Part shown: positions 34,005 through 42,000 of the stretch, piece by piece
Position numbering within the stretch: position 1 is the first letter of the stretch
Layout of the letters: every line of letters starts with the position of its first letter
From: a bacterium
GTDB taxonomy: Bacteria; Moduliflexota; Moduliflexia; Moduliflexales; JAUQPW01
Direction: 5' to 3'
NCBI GenBank assembly: GCA_030550175.1
Contig: JAUQPW010000034.1
Location: 1-49,254 of the forward strand
Length of the DNA stretch: 49,254 nucleotides
The notes under the pieces: model-generated
Told to the model about the DNA's origin: nothing
Seen by the model: the letters and a program-made list of their open reading frames with translations, nothing else
Databases searched by the model: none
Position numbers and translations under genes: made by a program

Positions 34005-36214
34005 GGATATACCTGAATTTCATGGATAGACCAGGCCCATTGTTTATCTTGACCGGTCTGGGAAATTCGGATAAATTTGGTCTCTATAGGTTGTGCAAAG
34101 GCAAGGTCCAATCGAGGATGCTTGGGGATTTGAATAGCCGATTCGGCCAAAGATAGCAGAGATCCCGGAAGAAGATTTGCAGACTCCCAGTGGCTCCCAT
34201 CGGTGGAGACCTCTACCTGGAACTGTCGAGGATATTCTGGCATGGAAGATCCCATATCTAAGAGAACTCCCGAGACCGGGGAAATATTTTTCAATTCCAG
34301 CTCGAAATACATATCCGGTTTCTGGGGGATTCTCGTCGTCCACCGAGTTTTTAAATTCCCATCCACGGCCAGTTTAGCCTCCTCTGAATTATAATTTGAG
34401 CGGGCTACTTGGATCTCCTGCAGGCTCCTGGGGCTTAAATTTATCGGCTTCTCATTTTCTAGACCTTTTTTTAATCCGGTAGAAAATGCTTTAATTTCGT
34501 AAAGATAGTCCCGTCCAAATTTATCCCGAAGGATAAGCCGGTCATCAAAGCACTCTAAGTCTTGCAAGAGTCTGCGGACATACCAGGGGGGATACATTTC
34601 TGAATGGATAATCAGATACTGGGTCCCCAGTCGTTGAAGAATCTGGATGGATGTTTCATCGGGAAAAGCTTCCATAACTTGATGGAGTAAAATAGCCAGT
34701 GGGGGAGAGAAGCCACTATATCCGTTTATAAGTTTTTTCCAATGGTACGTAGAGAAATATACATAGTGGGCTTCCCGCCAGTAATCCTGTAGGTTCGACT
34801 GAAGGGGAAGTTCAAAAATGGGAAAGTCTCCTTCCTGTTTGGCCAGCCATTGGTAGACTTCTGGAATCTGTTCTCCGATGGGTACCTTATGGAGAGAAAG
34901 GGGGGTTGAGTCGTATTCCATAACCAATAAGGCCGAAAGCAGCGCACAGACTAAAAATGGAGTACGAAGAAAAGACAGATATCTTTTATTTCTCTCGCTG
35001 CCTCCGATATTCCTGAGTAAAGGGAGAACGCCATATCCGGCTAAGACACTGAGGCCGAAGGATACCATCATACCCCATCGAGAGGGAACCCTTAGCCCTT
35101 TAAATCCAGGTACGTAATGGTATAAAATCCCATAAGGACCCTCCAGAGTTATTCCAAAAAGGTGGAGTTGAGGTCCCAGGGATAAAATTCCTGCTAAAAT
35201 AACCATACTTCCATAGGCCCCGATAACAGGAACACTTTTTAAAAATAAACCTCTCTCCGGAGAGATCGTCCTCCATTTTAAGTGACAAACCATGAATAAA
35301 ATACCAAGGCCGGCAAACAGCAGAGCCAGGGTCCCGGGAAATAGCATTGCTTCTGTTTTGGCAAAGCGAACTAAAGCCTTTCCATATAATTTGTTGAAAT
35401 GGGGGACTCCCAGATAGTTTTTAAGATCCGCAGAAAATAGTTTGACTTCTTCCAGGGTTCGGGTAAAACCCATTTCCTCCTGTACTTTAAAGTAGGGACG
35501 GCTGACCGGATAAAGAATGAGAACCGACAAAATTACAAAACCTCCCAGTTTACCCCAAATGGAAGATCGAAGGTCCATCCGGGATATTAACCCATAGACA
35601 ACCAGCCAAATTCCCAGGGAGAGGGAAAGAAACAAAGCATAATAACTTGAAGATAGAGCCTGCAGGATAAAAAATAGCCAGAAAAGAAAAAGATATCTCC
35701 AACGATGGGTTTCTAGGAGGCGATGAAGGAATAAAAAACAGAAAGGAATCCACTGGGTGGTCAACAATTGCAAGTGTCCCAGGTGGCTAAACTTATAAGG
35801 ACTAAAAGCAAATATAATTCCGGAAAAGACACCGGCATACAGGTTATGGGTCAGATGTCGAACCAGCAGGTAAGTTCCAAAACCTGAAAGTATAAAGGAA
35901 ATCAGAAAGACGCTATTGTGGGCCAGGATGGGGTTTTGGGAAAGGAGCAATATGGGAGCGGCTAAGAGACTGCTGGCCAAAAGATTCTCCGAGTAAGCCA
36001 GAACATTTTTATAGGGATAAAAGATATTGGCCTGGAACAGGTTCTGAGGGTCGGTGAAGAGCTTATGGACATCCCAGGCCAGGATCCAGGTGGTTAACAG
36101 GGGATCTCCGTAGGCGGCAAATACCGAGGAGTTTAAGCGAAAAACTAAAGGATAAGTCAATCCAAAAGTAAGAAAGGTAAAAATAAGTAAAACTGCCAGG
36201 TGCGAAGATTTCAA
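34001..36214 (-). CDS. Large membrane protein (GT-C/YfhO-like) with C-terminal discoidin domain
   Basis: A 737-residue protein. The first about 450 residues hold around eleven spans, with an acidic first external loop (AAYGDPLLTTWILAWDVH) like GT-C enzymes, and FAFSPYKFSHLGHLQLLTTQ. A periplasmic region follows (residues about 450-590). From about 600 an F5/8 type C (discoidin) fold appears: AVDGNLKTRWTTR, FELELKNISPVSGVLLDMG, FQVEVSTDGSHWE and ETKFIRISQTG. Discoidin domains bind carbohydrates, so it may recognise the glycan it modifies. The only long-frame start is TTG 36214, abutting a palindrome and lacking a ribosome site, so the true start is uncertain. Confidence 0.75.
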   Translation of the reverse strand: MKSSHLAVLLIFTFLTFGLTYPLVFRLNSSVFAAYGDPLLTTWILAWDVHKLFTDPQNLFQANIFYPYKNVLAYSENLLASSLLAAPILLLSQNPILAHNSVFLISFILSGFGTYLLVRHLTHNLYAGVFSGIIFAFSPYKFSHLGHLQLLTTQWIPFCFLFLHRLLETHRWRYLFLFWLFFILQALSSSYYALFLSLSLGIWLVVYGLISRMDLRSSIWGKLGGFVILSVLILYPVSRPYFKVQEEMGFTRTLEEVKLFSADLKNYLGVPHFNKLYGKALVRFAKTEAMLFPGTLALLFAGLGILFMVCHLKWRTISPERGLFLKSVPVIGAYGSMVILAGILSLGPQLHLFGITLEGPYGILYHYVPGFKGLRVPSRWGMMVSFGLSVLAGYGVLPLLRNIGGSERNKRYLSFLRTPFLVCALLSALLVMEYDSTPLSLHKVPIGEQIPEVYQWLAKQEGDFPIFELPLQSNLQDYWREAHYVYFSTYHWKKLINGYSGFSPPLAILLHQVMEAFPDETSIQILQRLGTQYLIIHSEMYPPWYVRRLLQDLECFDDRLILRDKFGRDYLYEIKAFSTGLKKGLENEKPINLSPRSLQEIQVARSNYNSEEAKLAVDGNLKTRWTTRIPQKPDMYFELELKNISPVSGVLLDMGSSMPEYPRQFQVEVSTDGSHWESANLLPGSLLSLAESAIQIPKHPRLDLAFAQPIETKFIRISQTGQDKQWAWSIHEIQVYP

Positions 36215-36227
36215 GCGTAGTGCGTAA

Positions 36228-36269
36228 TGCGTAATGCCTAATTGATCTCAAATAATTAGGCATTACGCA
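36228..36269. repeat. Perfect 16-bp inverted repeat between two genes
   Basis: TGCGTAATGCCTAATT (36228-36243) and its exact complement AATTAGGCATTACGCA (36254-36269) flank a 10-bp loop. The left arm is extended by the iterated word GTAGTGCGTAATGC. It lies between the stop of the FAH-family gene and the start of the discoidin protein gene on the - strand. No T-run follows, so it is not a standard terminator. Confidence 0.85.
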
Positions 36270-36276
36270 GGGTGTT

Positions 36277-37188
36277 TTATAGCTGTTTTACCGGATTCGA
36301 TAACGTTCCGATGCCATCCACTGTGATTTCTACATAATCTCCTTCCTTCAAGGCATATTCATTAGGTATCATAATGCCGGTTCCTGTGGAGACGGTGGTT
36401 CCCATCGGAACAAAATTATCGCGATGCAGATATTCACTGAGTTCTTTAAAGGTACGCTTAATCATGGAGGTATGGACCGAACCTTCAAAGATGGGCTTTC
36501 CATTACGAAGAATCCGACAGGTCATATTGAGATTATAAGGGTCTATTTCGGAGGTTGTGACCAGTACAGGTCCCAGTGCACAACAACCTATAAAAATCTT
36601 AGACTGGGGAAGGTAAAGAGGATTCTCCCTTTCAATGTCCCAGGCAGAGACATCATTGGAGATGGTATATCCTAAGATATCCTGATTTTTACCTATTACA
36701 AAGGCTATTTCCGGTTCTGCAGCCGTTAATTTAGAATCACTGCGGATGGTGATATAATCATTGGGGCCTACACAACGGGGAGCAGTGGCTTTAAAAAACA
36801 GTTCCGGTCGGGGATTGTTGTAAACATAATCATAAAGGCTACTTCGGGCCTTCTGCTGGAGGGTCACATCTTCATCTCTCATCTCGGCACTTCGCTTGTA
36901 AGTGACGCCGGCCCCCCAGACTTCAGGAGGAAAAATAGGAATTAACAGATGGGGCTTAGATTTATCCGGAGGAATATTTAAAGCCCTAAAGGAAAACGTA
37001 TTTATTTTTTTTGCATGATCCCATTGACGTTGAAGGAAAGATTCAAATCCTTCCCCTGCTTCATAGGTAGCTTCTATCAATTCTATAACGCTTCTTCTGT
37101 TTTTCTCGGTAATATCCAGGATCGTCTCTCCATCCAGAATCCCTACTCGATTTCCTTCTCCGGGAAGATAAAACTGAACGAGTTTCAT
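36277..37188 (-). CDS. Fumarylacetoacetate hydrolase (FAH) family protein
   Basis: A 303-residue protein with the FAH fold in its C-terminal two thirds. PELFFKATAPRCVGPNDYI and AAEPEIAFVIGKNQDI hold the metal-binding Glu residues, SNDVSAWDIERENPLYLPQSK the third acidic ligand, and GTGIMIPNEYALKEGDYVEI the family's closing motif. Members hydrolyse C-C bonds of beta-diketo acids, decarboxylate oxaloacetate, or process sugar-acid derivatives (for example 2-keto-3-deoxy-L-fuconate). The family gives no specific substrate. The RimI gene lies 32 bp upstream on the same strand. Confidence 0.87.
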   Translation of the reverse strand: MKLVQFYLPGEGNRVGILDGETILDITEKNRRSVIELIEATYEAGEGFESFLQRQWDHAKKINTFSFRALNIPPDKSKPHLLIPIFPPEVWGAGVTYKRSAEMRDEDVTLQQKARSSLYDYVYNNPRPELFFKATAPRCVGPNDYITIRSDSKLTAAEPEIAFVIGKNQDILGYTISNDVSAWDIERENPLYLPQSKIFIGCCALGPVLVTTSEIDPYNLNMTCRILRNGKPIFEGSVHTSMIKRTFKELSEYLHRDNFVPMGTTVSTGTGIMIPNEYALKEGDYVEITVDGIGTLSNPVKQL

Positions 37189-37207
37189 AAATAATTTAAG
37201 TGAAAAT

Positions 37208-37261
37208 CAGAATTCAAGGGTCAAAATTTAGAATCTTCTAAATTCTGACTCCCGAATTCTG
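37208..37261. repeat. Nested iterated-word palindrome overlapping the rimI 3' end
   Basis: CAGAATTC (37208-37215) pairs with GAATTCTG (37254-37261), and inside it AATTTAGAA (37225-37233) pairs with TTCTAAATT (37236-37244). The rimI stop codon (37221-37223) lies within the structure, so the last residues of RimI are encoded by it. Confidence 0.75.
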
Positions 37262-37748
37262 GTTTCTGGTTCTTATCGTTTTCAAATACATACTTCATAA
37301 CCAGGGCATCTTCTCGATTATCCGTATAGTATCCCCGACGCATTCCCGTTACCTTGAACCCCATTTTTGTGTAAAGATGTTGGGCATTCAAGTTGGAAAC
37401 CCGCACTTCTAGAAAGGCATGGCGAGCACCGGTTTTTCTCCCATAATCTAAAGCCACTTGAATCAATCTCCGGCCTATTCCCATCTTTCTAAACTTGGGG
37501 TGCACGGCAATATTGATGATATGAATCTCATCGGCTACCGACCAAAAAAAGATATAGCCTGCTATAACCGGCTTTTTGGTGGGATCTTCTTGAATTTTTG
37601 CAATGTAAGCATGGGAAAAATCGTGCCCTTCTAACTCCGAAAGCAACATCTTCCGAGACCAGGGAGCCACAAAGGAACTTCTCTCTATTTCTGCGATAGC
37701 ATCAATATGCTTAAGACTGGCTTTTTCAATGATAATTTGGAAGGGCAT
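37221..37748 (-). CDS. rimI: Ribosomal-protein S18 alanine N-acetyltransferase RimI-like
   Basis: A 175-residue GNAT acetyltransferase. Motif A is IINIAVHPKFRKMGIGRRLIQ (Q/RxxGxG/A acetyl-CoA site), preceded by AEIERSSFVAPWSRKML and followed by FLEVRVSNLNAQHLYTKMGF and RRGYYTDNREDALVM, which together are characteristic of RimI. In E. coli RimI acetylates the N-terminal alanine of S18; other GNAT targets are possible. The last about 18 residues (NQKPEFGSQNLEDSKF) exceed the family length and are encoded by the palindrome at 37208-37261. No tsaB or tsaD gene, often linked with rimI, is adjacent. Confidence 0.88.
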   Translation of the reverse strand: MPFQIIIEKASLKHIDAIAEIERSSFVAPWSRKMLLSELEGHDFSHAYIAKIQEDPTKKPVIAGYIFFWSVADEIHIINIAVHPKFRKMGIGRRLIQVALDYGRKTGARHAFLEVRVSNLNAQHLYTKMGFKVTGMRRGYYTDNREDALVMKYVFENDKNQKPEFGSQNLEDSKF

Positions 37749-37796
37749 ATATAAAAATATACCTAACTATTATACCATCCTCTAAACTCTACTCTA

Positions 37797-37824
37797 CTTA
37801 TACACCGAACCCTGTAAAGGTCAA
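37797..37824 (-). promoter_or_regulatory. Candidate promoter for rimI and FAH genes
   Basis: Read on the - strand, TTGACC (37824-37819) and TATAAG (37802-37797) are 16 bp apart, about 50 bp ahead of the rimI ATG. A second TATAAT lies closer to the gene, near 37770, without a clear -35. Confidence 0.4.
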
Positions 37825-37841
37825 GAAGAACTTTCCGTTAG

Positions 37842-37930
37842 GTATCCGTATCCATTTAATAGGTGGGAAAAGAAACACCCCCTAGCCCCCCTCTAATCCC
37901 CCCGTATACGGGGGGAAGGGGGGCGGAGGG
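37842..37930 (+). mobile_element. TIR element copy with left end only
   Basis: GTATCCGTATCCATTTAATA and the following GGTGGGAAAAGAAACACCCC closely match the left end of the element at 28557, and CCCCCCGTATACGGGGGG recurs at 37898-37915. No right terminal repeat or matching 9-bp flank (left flank TTCCGTTAG) was found, so the copy is probably truncated. Confidence 0.65.
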
Positions 37931-38452
37931 ACTGACGTGGGGGTGCTGCTGCTGAAGTCCCCCCCCTCTAATGTTAAGAGGGCTTTAATGTCAATCGAGG
38001 CGATTGACCTACTGGTAACTTACTAAACTCCTTATTCTTCTCAGGATTAAATTTTTCTTGTTTCAAGATGGTATTTAACGGTACCCGGCATTAAACTATG
38101 GGAGTGGGGGATCAGATCCTCACCCCCTGATTCCTTCCCGAGGTTCGGAGGAGAAGACATGGATGGGGGAAAGGGATAAAAGGGTTAAAAAATTTTTTTT
38201 CCTATTGTTATTTTATCACAAAGGGTGGAGTTACGTGGTGATATAAACTACTCCATAAGATAGATAAAGTTAAACTATCTGGCAGTAAAAGCGTCTAAAT
38301 ATTAGATATTCTAAAGATAACCAGGGCCAGAAGAAAATTGTAATTTTATTTTGAGAGGAGCCAATTAATTTTCGACAAATCAGGAAAATGCGTCTGATTC
38401 CCAAACTTGGCATTAGATTTGATAGTTAAAGGGGTTCAGAAGGAGATGATTT
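37931..38452. other. Long spacer between divergent rimI and cupin genes, no gene seen
   Basis: Apart from the truncated element and promoter noted nearby, this stretch is A/T-rich with no coding frame I would support. A GGAGGAGAAGACATG start near 38158 closes after five codons. Confidence 0.5.
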
Positions 38453-38503
38453 GAAGTTAGAAGCTAGAAACTAACGTTGTTAGGGTTTCTGGCTCCTGAC
38501 TTC
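38453..38503. repeat. Iterated-word imperfect palindrome just upstream of the cupin gene
   Basis: GAAGTTAGAAGCTAGAAACTAAC (split here as GAAGTTAGAAGC then TAGAAACTAAC, 38453-38475) pairs imperfectly with 38479-38503, whose complement reads GAAGTCAGGAGCC then AGAAACCCTAAC. The loop is 3 bases. It ends 8 bp before the cupin ATG and would fold over or near the ribosome site (AGG at 38505). Confidence 0.65.
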
Positions 38504-38511
38504 CAGGTAGA

Positions 38512-38889
38512 ATGTCCTACTTTCATAAGTGGAGTGAATTTCCTGAAGTCCAGGGGTTGCGTGCTGGTGCGAGTCGAAGGACGGTAAGCGGTCAAAAAAT
38601 TACAATAGTTAAAGCTGAAATTCGACCCGGAACTCAATTTGATGGGAAGTTGCATAGTCATCCTTCGGAACAGATGGTACTTATGTTGGAAGGACGACTC
38701 AGGCTCAAGATAGAAGATGAAGAACAGTGGATAGAGCCTGGAGATGTGGTTTGTATTCCGGAAGGGTTATACCATGGTGCGACCGGAGTAGGAGAATCGG
38801 GAGCTAAATATTTTGAAATCTTTTCTCCTATTCGAGTTGATTATTTAATAGGATATTTAGGTCCTTCTCAGATAAAGTTCCAGGAATAA
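38512..38889 (+). CDS. Small cupin-domain protein
   Basis: A 125-residue single cupin. Motif 1 reads GKLHSHPSEQMVLMLEGRLRL, with the two His and the Glu/Gln metal ligands, and motif 2 reads PGDVVCIPEGLYHGA. It closes with FEIFSPIRVDYL. Single-domain cupins of this type are often dioxygenases, isomerases or ligand-binding regulators; no specific activity can be assigned. The gene stands alone, preceded by a hairpin and followed by a 117-bp spacer. Confidence 0.87.
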   Translation: MSYFHKWSEFPEVQGLRAGASRRTVSGQKITIVKAEIRPGTQFDGKLHSHPSEQMVLMLEGRLRLKIEDEEQWIEPGDVVCIPEGLYHGATGVGESGAKYFEIFSPIRVDYLIGYLGPSQIKFQE

Positions 38890-39006
38890 CTGCTTAAATT
38901 CCGTATTTTTAGTCGGTGGTCTGGGTTATAAACTCTGTTTAGAGGAACGACCGATAACAGATAAAAGACAACGGACCATTGGTTAAAAACAACGGGCAAA
39001 GGACGG
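38890..39006. repeat. Spacer with iterated words before the large exported protein
   Basis: The words ACAACGGACCATTGG and ACAACGGGCAAAGGACGG follow one another just before the next ATG. No clear second arm is visible, so this is weaker than the palindromes listed elsewhere. Confidence 0.35.
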
Positions 39007-42000
39007 ATGACCTATTCCCGGAAATGGATAGTAGGTCTTTCCTTCTGCTTTATGGTAAGTCTGGTAGGCTTTTCTGTCTCCAAACCGGTTCTGATCCAGT
39101 TTTGTCCTTCCCTCAATCAACTCGTCCAACTTGTAGAGGATGATCCCCAGGATTTAATTAATCGAGAAGGACGTACGCCTTTAATTCTTATCCATGGAAT
39201 TTTTGGGACGGAAGACCTGAATCACTTAGATGATGCGTATTGGAGAAACTTCTTAACATACTTTAAATCGACTCCGGCATTGTATGAAAAGTTCAAGATT
39301 TATCGCTTTCATTATTTAAGCAATAAGTGTCAGATATCCGATCTGGCCAAAGGGCTTGGTCAGCAAATCGATCAAATGATACGTCGTGGAAAGCTCGAAG
39401 ATAAGCCTTTAGTTATTATTGCCCATAGTATGGGAGGGTTGATTGCAAGGGCTTATATGAGCAGCTACACCCACAGGGGTATCGGCAATTATGCCGGTCA
39501 ATTAGGCGGCGAACGGGTATTAAAACTTATTACGCTGGCTACCCCACATCACGGAACTCCTGCAGCAAATAAAAAGGCCCGGGATGCTTTGGCTGCCCAA
39601 TCGGCAGTTTTGTACGGCTGGATGGATGCCTTAAAATTTAGTGATATTGCCTTTTGGTGCTCGGGAGGACTTTCCTCCTGTGATAATGCCCTTGTACCCC
39701 ATCTCCCCAATCGAGGCGCTGTCAGATATGATAATTTTGATCAGGCCCTTCCCCCTTCTGAATACGAAACAAGTTCGGAGCGAAATGACTGGCTGATTAA
39801 GCTGAACAGTAAAGATCCTAAAAATCCGGACAGGCGTTACGATGAAAAAATTATTGCCTATTACGGATATATAGATCCTGAAGATCCCTACCGGCTTTAT
39901 TTATCTGATTGGTATGAAGGAGCCAGTCGAATTACAGGGATTCTGACTCCTATTATTAACTTCCCCTATGCAACCGTTTTCAATTACCATTTAGGACTTA
40001 TCGCTTCTAATGTCCTGATGGATATGGGTCTTTCCCATGCTTTTCCTTTAAACGATGGTCTGGTTCCCGCACTCAGTGGAAGTTTTTATGGCTATCAAAT
40101 AGGCGGACGACGAATGTTCATCGGTTATGATCATTTGGATATGAAAGACGGGAAGGTGGATAAATTTGGAGAGATCCCCCTCTTTGAGTCTATCGAGAAT
40201 GATCTTTTAGATTTAACCACCCGGGCGGTCATTTCAGTGAGTGAAAGACCGGCAGCGACAAGTGATACAGAAACTAAAGGTCCAACACCGGGAAATGATA
40301 GGCCAATACCTGCAACCCATTGTTCCATGCCCACTACCCCCTGCAGTTTTCCTGCTTTAACCCCTCTTGTTTTTAATGGGACGGCCTCTACAACCGATGC
40401 GACTCAAAATATCCTCTCCTACTCCTGGGACTTCGGGAATGGTTTTACAGGCACAGGGGAGGTTATAGAGCATTCTTACCTGGTTCCGGGTACTTACAAG
40501 GTGACCTTGACCGTTCAGACCAGCTTAGGGGATAAAAACAGTACTACGATCTGGGTAAATATCCGTAACCCTCAGATTTATGTCGTTCCAGATACGGCGT
40601 GGACCAGAAAATTTAGTATTTCCGGGTCTCCTTCTATAGCTTCTTATACCTGGGATTTTGGAGATGGAACTCCCCCGGTCCATGCGGCCCAGGTCGAGCA
40701 TACCTATGCGCAAGGGGGGTATTATAAAGTTTCCTTAACCTTAACCTTTGCTGAGGATCCTCTCAAGTCCGTTCCTAAAACTCTACAAATTACGACCAAT
40801 GTTACAGTTGGAGTTGGTCCCACCGTAATTCCTGGTGGAACTCTCTCCTCCAACGAAACCTGGCTGGCCCTGGGGAGTCCTTATCTGATTCATGAATCGG
40901 TGACGGTTGCCGAAGGTGCTATCCTGACCCTGGAACCGGGTACTGTGATCAAATTCAGTCCCAAGGCTTCTCTCATCGTAAAAGGTGCTTTAAAAGCCCT
41001 GGGTACCGCAGATCAAAAGATTATTTTTACTTCCTATCGAGATGCTTCTTTTGGAAGAACAGGGAAGCGGGAAACCGGGGGGACAGGTATGAAGGAGGGT
41101 GAAGAAACCCTTACTTCTTCACCTTCTCTACCGGCTCCAGGGGATTGGGGACAGATTTACTTTTCCAATACCAGTGTGGATAGCCTTCTGACCCATACGG
41201 TGATTCAATATGGGCGACATAATGTACAAATTTCAGGTTCCTCTCCGATTCTAACCCATAGCCTGATCAGATACGGAGCCGAGAGTGGCATTTATTTATC
41301 TGAAGATTCAAGGGCCATCCTTTCACAAAATATCATTTCCGAGAACCAAACCGGTATTACCGTCCTGGCTTCTTCACCGGATATAACCCAAAATACCTTT
41401 GAAAATAACCAACATATCGGGCTTAAAGTAGATGCTAAATCGAGTCCACGAATTATTCAGAATGTGTTCAACCGGAATGAAGTTGCTTTGGATATAACGT
41501 ACGGCCAGGATATGAACGTGATTCTATTAAATAATGAAGGCTTGACGGTTAAAGATGTTGCCCGGGTTCGGGGGACTGTTTCGTCAAATACCATCTGGAG
41601 TAATAAGATGGTGTATACCCTTGATAAAACCGGTCTTGTGGTAGCTCCGACCGGTATTTTAGCTTTAGCCCCTGGATCCATTGTAAAGGGCTATCCCGAG
41701 AGTTTCCTGATCGTTCGGGGAATACTTTTAACCGATGGAACCTATCAGAATAAGGTTGTTTTTACCTCTATTAAGGATGATACCTTCGGAGGAGATACCA
41801 ATGGAGATGGAGATGCGACCTGGCCTTCTCCAGGGGATTGGAAAGGAATAGACTTCCAGAACCCAGAATTTGGGGCAACCTCTGGTGCACTCCGGTACTG
41901 TGTCATCCGATATGCCGATAAGGATTCTATCCAGGATGGAAACGATAAGGAACCGGACAAAGAAAAAGTTAAAGACCTTCATTTCCCCTCTATGGAATCC

